Of a DNA stretch of 64,000 nucleotides, positions 33,995 to 45,291 are shown piece after piece; position 1 is the stretch's first letter; every line of letters starts with the position of its first letter. Source of the DNA: Gamsiella multidivaricata (Eukaryota; Mortierellomycota; Mortierellomycetes; Mortierellales; Mortierellaceae); assembly GCF_025024155.1 (NCBI RefSeq), contig NW_026251830.1, positions 17,643-81,642 of the forward strand, read 5' to 3'. The notes below the pieces were generated by a model. It saw only the letters and a program-made list of their open reading frames with translations. It was not told where the DNA came from and searched no databases. The translations under genes and the position numbers were made by a program.

Positions 33995-34315
33995 TCAGTC
34001 GCTAATGTATCCATACCCATCACTCCAGTCCCCTCTCGGTCCCTTGTATGGAGTTCGTTTCATCTTGGCTGTGATCCCCCATTCTCGCTCTCGAGCAATG
34101 GTGGCCTTGCAGCGTGGTTTCCAGATCAGCTCCGTAGCTTTCTCCTCAATAAAGCCGACGAACTTGTGAATGGCCTGGCGCGCAATCGACGATGGCGAGG
34201 TAAATAGACTGCCCCACTCCTTGATAAGGCTGACGGGTGTGATGCCACGGCATAAATCGCTGATGCTCCAGGTCAGATCCGGAGAGCGGTCATAATACTC
34301 GTCGCCTTTGAGCAT
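33995..34315 (-). pseudogene. LINE ORF2 C-terminal remnant
   Basis: The 106-codon frame (SISDLCRGITPVSLIKEW, FVGFIEEKATELIWKPRC, AREREWGITAKMKR) aligns with the C-terminal domains of the two other LINE copies (DLYRGLVPTGLIETW ... RIEEFGRTKIWNKRC ... AWEKSVGITFMSKR). The rest of the element is missing. It is more divergent than the other copies. Confidence 0.8.
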
Positions 34316-34375
34316 TGATCGGGTCCCGGCGATACAGGATAGACCTCGGATGTGGGTGCTGCCATATGCACTTAA

Positions 34376-35200
34376 TTTTTTTTTTTTTTATTCAACATGG
34401 CCTCCGAGAGAGAACAATCAGTGCTGGTTTCCTAGTGAATAGTCTCTGAGACTTGTGTCTATCTGGCCCTAAATCTTCTAGTGTGGCAGTCGCACCATCT
34501 CCAACAACTTTCACTGTAACCTCCCTAAGCGTCCCGAGGTCTTTCTCCTGCGATCCGCTCGGCTAGCTGGCAGGCTCCTCACCTGCAAATCTGCCAAGAC
34601 CATCTCTCCAATTGTAACCTGTACATCTGGGAGATGGTCTTGGTTTCTTGAGAGCACGGAATCCGTTCTACTGGCTTGCGAGCCGACTCCTCTACTATTG
34701 TAACATTTCCTCCTCCTCCTCGTCCCGTCTTTCCTCCACCTGAGGTCACTGGATGTGAGCTCAGATTAGCCTATTATAAAGTGGGCCTACTCACTTTTGA
34801 ACTTATACCTGTAACCCCGGCAGGGGTAGCTAAGACGCATGCTGCCAGTGCAGTGGAATAACTTGTACACCCTGGTGTATAGCTGGGAAGTTCTGAACCA
34901 GCGCCTCTCGAAGTCCGGAGGCTAGCGCAAGGGCGAAATTTATTCTGAGCATTTTGTCAAGCGTTAAGGAAGGGGAAAGGAAACCCACAACGATTACATG
35001 GGGTAGTGCCACTCAATGTGGGGGTCGCCGGGGAAAGGAAACCCACATAACTGAAGTGGGGTAGTACGCCCGACTCATGCTCCAAATAAATTTCTATGCG
35101 TAGCACATATTACTGTGCTTTAACCAGGGCTCGAACCTGGTCCCTTCGCGTTACAAGGGAGGCGCCCTGACCAGTATGCTAACTGAGCCATCGGGCCTGC
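34376..35200 (-). mobile_element. tRNA-derived (SINE-like) retroelement, copy 1
   Basis: On the minus strand it starts with a tRNA-like head (35200 down to about 35110) with RNA polymerase III box A (TGGCTCAGTTAG) and box B (GGTTCGAGCCC). A body of about 700 bp follows, then a poly-A tail (T run at 34376-34389). The head resembles tRNA-Thr(TGT) in its anticodon arm but has no pairing acceptor stem. The 3' end reads CATGTTGAATAAAA. The body contains an inverted repeat of 12-13 bp (ccaagaccatctc / gagatggtcttgg, about 34600-34650). Left flank tgcacttaa also follows copy 2. Confidence 0.75.
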
Positions 35201-35215
35201 ATATAAGGACCGTGC

Positions 35216-36050
35216 TTTTTTTTTTTTTTTTTTTTTTTATTCAACATGGCCTCCGAGAGAGAACAATCAGTGCTGGTTTCCTAGTGAATAGTCTCTGAGA
35301 CTTGTGTCTATCTGGCCCTAAATCTTCTAGTGTGGCAGTCGCACCATCTCCAACAACTTTCACTGTAACCTCCCTAAGCGTCCCGAGGTCTTTCTCCTGC
35401 GATCCGCTCGGCTAGCTGGCAGGCTCCTCACCTGCAAATCTGCCAAGACCATCTCTCCAATTGCAACCTGTACATCTGGGAGATGGTCTTGGTTTCTTGA
35501 GAGCACGGAATCCGTTCTACTGGCTTGCGAGCCGAATCCTCTACTATTGTAACATTTCCTCCTCCTCCTCGTCCCGTCTTTCCTCCACCTGAGGTCACTG
35601 GATGTGAGCTCAGATTAGCCTATTATAAAGTGGGCCTACTCACTTTTTGAACTTATACCTGTAACCCCGGCAGGGGTAGCTAAGACGCATGCTGCCAGTG
35701 CAGTGGAATAACTTGTACACCCTGGTGTATAGCTGGGAAGTTCTGAACCAGCGCCTCTCGAAGTCCGGAGGCTAGCGCAAGGGCGAAATTTATTCTGAGC
35801 ATTTTGTCGAGCGTTAAGGAAGGGGAAAGGAAACCCACAACGATTACATGGGGTAGTGCCACTCAATGTGGGGGTCGCCGGGGAAAGGAAACCCACATAA
35901 CTGAAGTGGGGTAGTACGCCCGACTCATGCTCCAAATAAATTTCTATGCGTAGCACATATTACTGTGCTTTAACCAGGGCTCGAACCTGGTCCCTTCGCG
36001 TTACAAGGGAGGTGCCCTGACCAGTATGCTAACTGAGCCATCGGGCCTAT
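35216..36050 (-). mobile_element. tRNA-derived (SINE-like) retroelement, copy 2, with 15-bp target-site duplication
   Basis: It differs from copy 1 at about six positions over 825 bp. Direct repeats atataaggaccgtgc lie at 35201-35215 and 36051-36065, immediately outside the poly-T and the tRNA-like head. The order poly-T, body, tRNA-like head (plus-strand view) is as in copy 1. A 60-codon ORF in the body is identical between copies and is not convincing as a gene. The insertion lies in the repeated 5' flank of tRNA-Leu. Confidence 0.8.
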
Positions 36051-36149
36051 ATATAAGGACCGTGCACTTAAAGAACGTGCACTTATAGAGCTAGCATGCA
36101 ATCCAGATACTAGATATATAATAAATATATTTTGATATGAATCTCAATT
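36051..36149. repeat. 5' flank of tRNA-Leu, shared with 58735-58837
   Basis: About 100 bp upstream of each tRNA-Leu copy are clearly related. They include 15-bp units of the type gtgcacataaagaac and TATA-like atatataataaatat just before the tRNA. The duplicated unit thus includes flanking DNA. Confidence 0.75.
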
Positions 36150-36232
36150 GGAGAGATGGCCGAGTTGGTCTAAGGCGCCGCGTTAAGGCCGCGGTCTATT
36201 CGTAGGCGTGGGTTCAAATCCCACTCTCTTCA
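36150..36232 (+). tRNA. tRNA-Leu (AAG)
   Basis: An 83-nt cloverleaf can be drawn. Acceptor ggagaga pairs with tctcttc (one G-T pair), discriminator A. The anticodon arm is ccgcg-ttaaggc-cgcgg with anticodon AAG. A long variable arm is present and the T arm is gtggg-ttcaaat-cccac. No intron. A TTTT follows at 36239. It is identical to the copy at 58838. Confidence 0.95.
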
Positions 36233-37701
36233 CTCAACTTTTGCTGCAGCAGCTGCATACCATATGCAATCCTTTTGGATGGATAATTTGTTTGTTTTCT
36301 ACGCATGTAGAGAGTTGCAGAATACGAAGTCAAAGAAGAAGAAAAGGTATGCTACGGTGTTTAGCATTTGGATTGGGGTGAAAGAATGATAAAAAAAAGG
36401 AGTGGAGTTATAGAGCTAAGAGGAAAGGAAGAAGGGAAAGAGCTGGAGGAAGCAAAAGATAGAAGCGAAGAAAAGAGAAGCAATTGATCCCTGAGGGATG
36501 ATGCTACGGAGAAGAATAGATAGGTAAAGGTTCGACGGGGTAGGAACGATAAGTAGTGTGAACATTACACAACGTCCACAGCTGAAAAGCGACTTTCAGT
36601 CTTTGTCTGCCTAAGATTCCCTTTCTTTTTTCTGTCTTTTCTTCTTTCTTTCTTCTTTCTTTCTTTCTTTCCGATATCTTTCCTCTACACGCACACATCA
36701 CATCCCTTTCAACTCATCTCAAACTCGCATCGGACTATTCGTTCTTTCTCACCCCTTCACTTGTCACCATCACTCCTCACTCCTCACTCTTCATCACCAG
36801 TATCATCCTCATCTTCCATCTGACCCCGCCCCTTTCTTAATCCACGCACCCTTCCTCTTCAACAGCATCAGAAAAAGGTGAGGAAATGAATGGATTACAC
36901 ACTGCTCTGCACTGGTCTGGTCACCTCACTTCCCCCTACTCACCCACCCACAGGATGAAACCAACAAACAGCAGTAGCCAAATCAGCTTTAACCAACACC
37001 CCTTTTTTCACACCCATTTTGCAACTGGTGCCACCAGGCTGCAATACCCACCCCGAGGGCGTAGTCCTATTCCACCTGTAGTCCCACACGCGGGTAACCA
37101 GTTCAGAAGAGAAGGGAGAGGGGGGAGGATCCCTTTTCCCTCTCTTTTCTTTTTCCTCGCTCCATCCAGTATTCAATAACTTATACGCATATCGTTTCTA
37201 TCATTTCCATAATCGGGAGGCAACACCCTTGAATGAAAGAGTGTGACAACAGACCCAACCAAGTCTTTCTTCCTCTTTCATCCCATCTATCCCTTTCCTT
37301 GTCAACCTACTCATCTCATCAACCTCCCAAAGGAGCGGCTGTCAGCGGTGCGTCTCTATCCTTTTCCTTTCAATTGCCTCCGCTCGCTCCTCCCTCCCTT
37401 TTCTCACACCTGCGTCCCTACCCCCGCCCCCTCACCCACAACTGCAGCAGCGGCATACGCACATGATCAAAACTTGCAGACCACATCTCTCTGTCGCTTT
37501 TACACCTCAGCTGATGAACGGATGAACGGATGAACTGATTCCTTCCTTCTCTCTCCCCACTTCATTTTGCTCTTTTCTGTCCCGAATTTATTTTGCAACT
37601 GGGTCGTCATTCTTCGTTCAACAAAGAACAGCGCCCTCATTCGCACCTGCAATCAACTTCAGCCTCACTAATCACACAGCACAGCACAGCACAGCACAGT
37701 C
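36233..37701. other. Intergenic region upstream of the Rho gene
   Basis: Purine-rich then pyrimidine-rich sequence (TTTC repeats at 36625-36670, CT/CA-rich leader from 36680). ORFs of about 97 codons at 36886-37533 are low-complexity. ACAGC is repeated five times directly before the Rho start (about 37675-37699). No other gene is supported. Confidence 0.45.
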
Positions 37702-39427
37702 ATGTCCAGTACCAAAGACAAGGATATCGTCCGCAGGAAGCTGGTCATTGTCGGCGACGGAGCTTGTGGAAAGACCTCGTTATTGTCCGTCTTCACCCTT
37801 GGCTATTTTCCCAAGGTGAGTTCGTCTTTTTTTTTTTTTTTTACTGTCGCTGCCTTCTTTTTACTTCTTACTTTTCCTTTGTATTGTTTCTGCTTTCCGG
37901 TACTTGTTCTGCTTTGTACGTTAGCACATGGCATCTTGCATGGTTTCGTATTGTTGCTGTTATTATTGTTGTTATTATTGTGTTTTCTATGATGGCACGC
38001 CGGTGACCTAATTATCCAGCCCAACAGCCAACATGGAAACTAGTCTACCGACCTCGCGGAACAAAAAAGCACAACAAAAAACAACAATACGCAGGAGATG
38101 GAGTTTGTGCCTGGATTGAGTTGAATTGAATTAGGCTGGATTGGATGTAATGGACCGCACTTGCAATATAAACGCCTAATGTGGTAGTCGTTTACGACAT
38201 TTGTCCCCCGCTTCCTTGTGTGCCCTAGGAGGGAAGGGCGTACTGTCGTGGAACCGCATAGAGGCTACAGGAATAGACGAAGATGAGGACAAAAAAAAAA
38301 AGGCGGTGCTGCAAACTGGGCTGTTGTCAATTTACCGATTTTTTCTTTTCTTTTCTTGCAAACCGTTTGGAGCACCGCCCCATCTTTTTTTTTCTTGGAG
38401 TTTATGAACAGGTCAAACGACAGGGAGTGGCATGAGCATGTGTGGGCTAAAAAAATAAAGACGATAAAATACACCGATGAAATCGTCGAAGGGAAAAGAA
38501 AAAAAGGGTGCTTTCCTCAGGCTGAGCAGGGCATGTGTTCTGCCATGCCTTTTCGTAATGTGATGCGGTTGGGGGAAGGAGGGGGTTTATGTAAGCCCAA
38601 GCCAAAAAAAAAAAAAAAAAGCAATATTCCCCCTAGGCCACTCACGATCAATTGATAACGGCTGGTGTGGGATGGGTCTGAAGTTGAATATGATGTGCAT
38701 GTGGGCGGATCCATCCCTCCGTTTGATTGTGCAACGGATTGTTCGACTGTTCCACGGATCCAAGTCGAAGGACCGACAACCATTGAGGGAGCGGGTGTCT
38801 ATATATACACGGTGCAGGATTCATATTTATAGAAATTTGTTGTATCGAGCTGCAGACGGGACGCGTGCGCGAAAACGAAACGGACATGGCACTCATGGAC
38901 GAAATTGGGACTTTATTTTGATTGCATTTATGGGTTGGGCCAAATATGTACTCGATTGACGACTGACTAACCGCATGATCCGTGCCTACTCTCCTTGTTT
39001 GTGTTTTTTTTTGCTCATTTATTCAAACGCACTACGTTGTCGATTCGGAAACCTGGTTTCTGCTTTCGCGTGTGTGTGCATAAACGTCCTTATTAACTCC
39101 CCTGTCCACTTGAACCTGATGCCGTATTTTGTGGCCTCAAGGACTATGTAAGTAACGATGAATGTTGCACTGTAATAACGTCCATATACTTGTTGCACCA
39201 TACTGACTTCTTTCTTTCTCATTCCTTTTTTTTTGTGCGCCCATTGCATTTCTGTTTTTTATCTATAACTATAGAACCCAACGGTGTTTGAAAACTTTGT
39301 AACGGATGTCAAGATTGATGGCAAGCCTGTGCAGCTCGCACTATGGGATACAGCGTACGTGCCAGAACGAAGTTCACGTTAAGATGAAAAGGCGTCCATA
39401 CTTTTAATGCTAATGGCGCTAACTTAC

Positions 39428-39463
<36 letters not shown>

Positions 39464-40226
39464 TTTGCATAGTGGGCAGGAGGCATATGAGGTATGGATC
39501 GACTGTTAACATATTGCGGAGCAAATTCATGGAAGAAAATCGGTGCTGACACTGAAATACTTATTTAATTCCTTCTTCATCTTGTATTGGGAATCAATTA
39601 GCGACTTCGACCACTTTCTTATACCAAGGCTCATGTTATCCTGATCGGATACTCTGTCGACACACCGGATTCCCTCGATAACGTTACATCGAAGGTATGT
39701 CTTTGTACTGCACCGAGTTAACTCGAGGAGATTTGTTGAATGCCCTTTGGAAGATGAGGACTGACTGATTCTTTGAATTGGTGTAATGGTATGTATATTG
39801 CTGAGTAGTGGATTCAAGAGGTTCAAGATCATTGTCCTGATACGCCTGTGATCTTGGTCGGAATGAAGAAGGATTTGAGGGATGATCAGGCATCATCGAC
39901 GGGACAACCGAAGGTTGCCCGCTTCGTAACAACAGCCGAGGTATGTCTTCTTTTCATCACTCCCATCTCCATTAGAAGATAAAGCGTAGGCTTTTTTATT
40001 ATTATTTCTTTATTGTATTTTTGAGATACTAAACTACCGCCCGTTCTTTTTATTTATGAAAACGACCTAGGCGGAGCGAGTGGCACAAGAGATTGGAGCG
40101 CGAAATCATTTGGAGTGCAGTGCATTGACGGGCGACGGAGTTGACGATGTGTTTGAGGCGGCGACGCGTGGAGCGTTGACGCAAGGAAATCAATCCCAGG
40201 AAAGCGGATGCTGTATTATTCTCTAA
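37702..40226 (+). CDS. Rho-family small GTPase (7 exons including a 6-nt micro-exon, 199 aa)
   Basis: It is a membrane-anchored molecular switch of the Rho family. Exons are 37702-37815, 39142-39147 (GACTAT), 39275-39354, 39473-39491, 39602-39694, 39809-39940 and 40071-40226. Motifs are the P-loop [20 protein letters not shown] (switch I), LWDTAGQE (switch II), the G4-position [10 protein letters not shown] (Met where Asn/Thr is usual) and [10 protein letters not shown], with CaaX box CIIL, predicting geranylgeranylation. Without the 6-nt exon the protein reads FPK-NPTVFEN and lacks the effector-loop tyrosine; with it, FPKDYNPTVFEN, like Cdc42/Rho. The long first intron (about 1.3 kb to the micro-exon) is atypical here. 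The subfamily (Rho1 or Rho3 type) is not settled. The CNH gene at 40833 ends toward it. Confidence 0.9.
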
Positions 40227-40463
40227 CAGAAAACCTCGTCGAACCATACACACGCGAAAACAGGACGCGGCTTGCACGATGGCTCGATTCGTGGAGGAAA
40301 TTAAAAAAGAGCAGAATGGAAGCGGCAAGACTGAGAAGGAAGCAAGAAGGCGACGAAGCGGGACGAGGATAAAAAGCATGATTTGTCAGTGTCTTTGGTG
40401 GTGGATGAAGCATCGACGGAAAAGAAAAAAACAAAGAGTCGCTATTACCTTTTTTTCTTTTCC

Positions 40464-40502
<39 letters not shown>

Positions 40503-40514
40503 TCTTCCTTCGTC

Positions 40515-40552
<38 letters not shown>

Positions 40553-40832
40553 GTTTTGGAGAAGTAATCTTACCTCATGCTTTCTGCCCCATTTTTGCGT
40601 TTCTTTTCTTGCGCATATGTAGCAACATATATATCTCCATATACAATTCATCCTCATCACATTGCTGTTTCAATAGTAATGCCTCTTGTCCCTCTTTTTC
40701 TCCATGCTTCAATTCGTTCGTGTATCTTTGCGTTGTATATGATTGAAACTGGAAGGTAATCGCTATAGGTTTGACGTTATTTATTTTAACTAGTATACAT
40801 GTAGTGATGCATAACATGGTAGAACGCTGGGG
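40227..40832. other. Convergent intergenic region between Rho and CNH genes
   Basis: It holds the 3' UTRs of both genes and two adjacent trinucleotide microsatellites. ORFs here are repeat-driven. Confidence 0.5.
40464..40553. repeat. Adjacent (TCA)n and (TTA)n microsatellites
   Basis: About 13 TCA units (40464-40502) are followed, after a short CT spacer, by about 13 TTA units (40514-40553), in the probable 3' UTR of the Rho gene. Confidence 0.9.
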
Positions 40833-43800
40833 TCATGGATAATAGCCGACGAGTTCGAGATCATCGTGCGGGAGAGGAACAATCCCCAATTTGCAGATCG
40901 AAGTACCGTTACGTGGATGAAGGTAGCTGAAAAAGATACCGAGCGAGTCGACCGCAATGTTGTCACGTCCCAGGAATTTAATCGATGAGCTGTTTGCTGC
41001 AGCGGTAGCAGCAGCTATCGCGCTTGCTGTTAGGGCCGACAGTGACGAAGAGGTCGGTGATGGTGTTTGGCCAGCGATGTTCGAGGGTGAGGCTGAAGTT
41101 GATGTCAAAGTTGAAGTCGAAGTCAAAATTGATGTCATAGCCAAAGCCGCGGATGCGTTGTTGCCGCTGATGTCGCCAAGAGAAGTCCTGGTTCCTGAGT
41201 TGGTGATTTCGTTACCTCCGGCTGCGGCGGCTATTTTAGTTGACGTTGATGTCAGAGTCGAGAAAGATGCATCTGCAGCGTGGACAAGATCCTTCTTGAG
41301 GATACGTTTGACCTTGCAAGCCCTTGTGAGTGAGAAGATCGTTATAGAGGATTTCTGGAACCCGACAACATAGATGTCCTGGGGGGCCTTCAGGAACTCA
41401 ACTTTTTGAGGTGGGGAGGCCTCCCAGTCAAGGACGAGTGGTGATTGGGGTTTGCCATGCAAGTTCACGATCCGGGAATGGGAGCCGTTAGTCGAGAGGA
41501 AGAGGCGGGTGGCCGTCCGCTGGCATAGGGCCTGGTTCAGAACCTCCTCCGAGGTGACCATGCGGGTTGTAGGTGCCTTGTTATTGATGGAGTGGTGAGA
41601 AGAGGTTTGATGATGGTAGTGCTGATGCTGGTGAGGTTGAGGCGGTGATGTGGTGGAGGGTAACGATATTGACGAGGAAGATGAGGATGAGGCCGGGGAG
41701 TAAGAGATCATGGGGACTTGCAGGCTGCTTTGGCGGAGTGTTTGGCATTGGAGTTTCAAGGCCAGAGCTTCAGCTTCAGCGCGGTCCTGTTCCTCGAGTT
41801 CCTGCTGGTGTATGCTCTGTTGATCCGCTGGCCGCTGGATAATGTCGTCGCGCGAGCGTCGGTTGTTGCTGGCACCCGCGTCAAGTTGCGGGGGATCGAC
41901 GACGTATACAGGAGATGGTTGGTCCCGTTGTGGATGCCCCGAGTATTGTTCTTTCCGATCCCGTCCGTTGCCAAACAATGCAGCCGCGGCTTCAGGGTAG
42001 AGGATGTGGGGTGGGACGTCGAAGGGAATCTTTTCGAAAGAATGCCATAGTGGTCCATACTTGAAGCCCAATTTCTTGCCGAGTCCATGCATCACGCCAT
42101 TGCCGCTGCCACTACTGCTACTGCTTCCATTGCTGTTGCTGTTGCTGTTGCTGTTGTTGTTGTTGCTGTTGTTGTTGTTGTTGTTATGGTTGGAGCCACT
42201 ACTGTTACCACTACTGCCGTCCGTGTGGTCGGGTCGATGAAGGTCTGTGACAGACATAGTTTCAACATTAATGATGCACGCCCGAGAGCCCTTGCCGAGG
42301 ATAATGTCCGTTACTTCCTGGGGACTTTTGACAACGGTCATAAAGCTGGGCGCTTCGGGATGGTAGAACTGTTTGTAGGGTTTCCATTCGTAAAGGCTGC
42401 TCATACTATTGTCGATGTCGCTGTTGGTACTGCTGGGAAATGCTGCAGAGGCCATTCCTCCAATCGTGCTCGTATTCAATCGTCCTGAGATCTCTGGACC
42501 AGCCGTAGGACTTCCGTTTAATTCGCTGTTTTCTGAAGAAGAGGCCTGGGATAATGTCCCAGGTTTGCGTCCACGGGCAGATCGTGACCTGCAATAGATG
42601 TCGATGCCGTTCTTAGAGAGGATGGTCATGAAGACAGTGGTCATGGTGTAGTGAAAGTCGAGGCTGAGGACGTCCTTAGTCTGCTTCAGTTTCGTGAACT
42701 CCCATGCCCAGGCGACAGCTTCTTCTGAGGGCGCGGTAGCGGCAGTGGCCATGTTGGCGTTGGCGGCTGCTTGGCTCAGGTACGAGGCCATTTGTGTGAG
42801 CCGCTTGCTTTTGAGGCCACCGCTCGCGTTAGTATTGGAGTTAGCAGTGTTTGAGTTGCTGGAGCCCGGGGAGGTCAGTGTTGAGAAGGGAGATAGAGGT
42901 GCTGTCCTGTTCTGGACCTGGGGTTGAGTTTGGGCTTGCTGCTGTTGCTGCTGTTGCCCCCTGTTTTTCATGACGTGCTCATGCGCCAATGAAGCCAGAC
43001 CGGCGAAGCTCAACGGCCTTTGCTTGCTTCTCTTGCTCGTTGGTGAAGTTGGTGCAGAAAACATTGTTGGCAGTATATCATGCTCCTGGCAAGCCTCGTC
43101 TATGGTATCAACAACATGGTTTTTCGGAGGACTATCCGAGCGCACAGGGGGTGACAACAGCGCTCGATCGATGCTCCTGGTATGCTGGTGTTGGTGAGGG
43201 CGAGTCGGCAGTGGTGTGGATGGAGAAGAGACCTTCAGGATCCGACTTGCGATGGATAGTTGAGGACCAGGACTTGACTGTGGACCGTCTAGTGCTCTTC
43301 CTCCTGTCGTTCCCTGATTGCTGCTGTTGTCTTCTCTCAGGAACGCGGTCTCAACGCGCAGCTGGATCATATTCTTCATGGCCCCAAGTTTGCCGCCCTC
43401 GATGACTCTACCCTGACCCTCCCTGGAATGTCCATACGAGACGAGTCGTTTGATGGCGTCGTAGTCGTAGCATCGTACTCGGGAATTGCGTCCTGCAATC
43501 ACGATAACAAGCCCGACATCCTCAAGGCAGTGAATCTCCTTGAAGGCAAGGCCCTGGATATGAGTCCGGATGGATTGTTGGTCGGAGGGGAGAGTCAAGT
43601 CGATGGAGTGCAGTGCGTTATTGGAGCCTAGAAGGAGATATTGTTGGTCGTGCATAGGGTTTGCACAAATGAAGGTCTGCTGCTGACTCGAGATCGAGGC
43701 GCTACTTATTGTGTTAGAAGAAGCAGAAGTACCGGCCGATCCAGTCAAATTGCTGGGACGTGTGAGGAGTTCTTGGATTTGGAAGAGATGTTCTTCTGTT

Positions 43801-44898
43801 GGAGGTGGTGCGACCGCCATCAGCGTGGAGCCGTGAGTCCCTGCAGAGTAGGAGTATGGAGGTGGTTGATGTTGATAGTGCTGATGCTGCTGGTAGTCTA
43901 GTGAAGATCTTGAGTGGTCGCTATCATCCTGCTGGCGGTGGTGTTCTCCGCGATAGGGCGAGGACGACGGCGTGGGAATGCGACGGGTATCTGGGTCTGG
44001 AGATGCTGAGAGATATGGGTGTTGTTGGTGGTCCATTGACAGGCGGGGTTCCGCTGAAGTCAAGGCCAATGGCGGATGGGTATAATCATGGACAGTCGGG
44101 GCCATTGCGGCGCAGGGTGGAACTGGGCCCTGGGACTGTGATGGAGGCGGTTTCTCCTAAAGACGAGAATAGACGCGGGTATAAGAGAGAGAGCCGTTTT
44201 TTTTAAAGAGGAAAGAAAGAGTAAGAAAGATAAAAAAGAGCCAACAGGTTAGATTGTCATCTCCTTGAAGAGATTTTTCTTTTTCGAAGAGGTGTTATGC
44301 AGACAATCGATGCAGACAGAAACCATGCAACCTCGATAGCACACAACAAACGATGTGCTGTTTGATCGATTGATAGCAGATGGCATATAGCACATATGTC
44401 TGAATGGACGATGCGGATGCAATGTACACTCAGGGCTGGTTTATTTACCGAGGACAGGGACGACAAAGAGGAGAGGGAATGTATGCTTGGCTCCGAGCCC
44501 TCGAGTGATCCCCTGAAAAGAGCCGGCTCCGCTGTATGCCCCTGGTGATGGTGAGGGAGTTGATGCTGTTGGTGCAATTGATCTGGTGGCAAGGGTGTGC
44601 CTTGCTTGTGTATCGAGACTAACGAAGCCAGGGCGCCAGATGGATTCTGTTGCTGCTGGTGATACTGGTACTGGTCCTGATGCTGTCGATCGTTGGTAGT
44701 AGCCTCCATGTGGCTTGCAGTAGAAGGAGACATGACAGGGCCAGGGACAGGGCCCCCGAGACTGAGGTGTGGATCTGGACCGAGGACAGAGATAGAGACG
44801 GAGACTAGTGGCATCAAAGGTCGAGGAGGGAGGTTGGTTGTTGGTGACGGAGCATGGGAAGGAGCAGAGGCAGTGCTGAGGAGTGCATTAACAGACAT
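40833..44898 (-). CDS. CNH (citron homology) domain protein, low-complexity (2 exons, about 1257 aa)
   Basis: Exon 2 (44156-40833) is one long open frame. A CTTTAG acceptor at its start joins in frame to exon 1 (44898-44449, donor GTAAAT), so the first ATG is MSVNALLS rather than the internal ATG at 44105. The CNH-like propeller begins YLLLGSNNALHSIDL ... LEDVGLVIVIAGRNSRVRCYD. It continues with VLSLDFHYTM, YEWKPYKQFYHPEAPSF, IILGKGSRACIINVETMSV and, at the end, IYVVGFQKSSITIFSL and SLGIFFSYLH. Long Gln, Asn-Ser and Ser-rich insertions separate the blades. CNH domains in Rom2/Tus1 and MAP4K proteins bind Rho-type GTPases, but no kinase or RhoGEF domain is seen here. Function is unknown; exon 1 is less certain. 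Confidence 0.75.
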
Positions 44899-45291
44899 GA
44901 GGCAGGAGTAAAGAAAGAAGAAGAGGGATGGGGTAGGAGGAAGGAATGGAAGAAGAAGGAGAGGGATGGGGATGTCGTAGGGCAGAAAAGGTACATGCAA
45001 ACGGACGCTGCTGTCGCTCGAAGAACTACCACTGCAAACAGGTCGAAGGAGAAGGGAGAGGAGTGAGGAGAAGAAACAGGGACGAGTCGAAATAAAACCT
45101 CAATCTCTTTTGGTGGCAACTTCTTAGTGCGGGGAAAAGTGAACACCTTCTCCCACACCCACCCGGTCCAAAGGTGCCATGCAATTGCGGGTTCTCTTTT
45201 TCTCCTTTTTTTCTTATGATTCCCTCCCTCGAATCATACCCCATCTCTCATTACTTGCATCCTTCCTCTCTCTCCAGTCAATCCCATCACC
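44899..45291. promoter_or_regulatory. Divergent promoter region, CNH gene and MMAA gene
   Basis: A 393-bp interval separates two divergent start codons, so the promoters must share it. It is purine-rich toward the CNH gene and pyrimidine-rich toward the MMAA gene. No specific site is recognised. Confidence 0.5.

Noticed and set aside
34830..35012. 60-codon ORF shared by both SINE-like copies (also 35680-35862)
   Set aside because: Its identity reflects the near-identity of the whole element; there is no domain or independent sign of coding.
35108..35200. Functional tRNA-Thr genes at the heads of the two SINE-like elements (also near 35960-36050)
   Set aside because: Boxes A and B and a TGT anticodon arm are present, but the acceptor ends do not pair and the unit continues into a poly-A-tailed body.
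42087..42488. Plus-strand ORF of 133 codons rich in Val/Ala/Leu
   Set aside because: It is the antisense of the poly-Asn/Ser region of the CNH gene.
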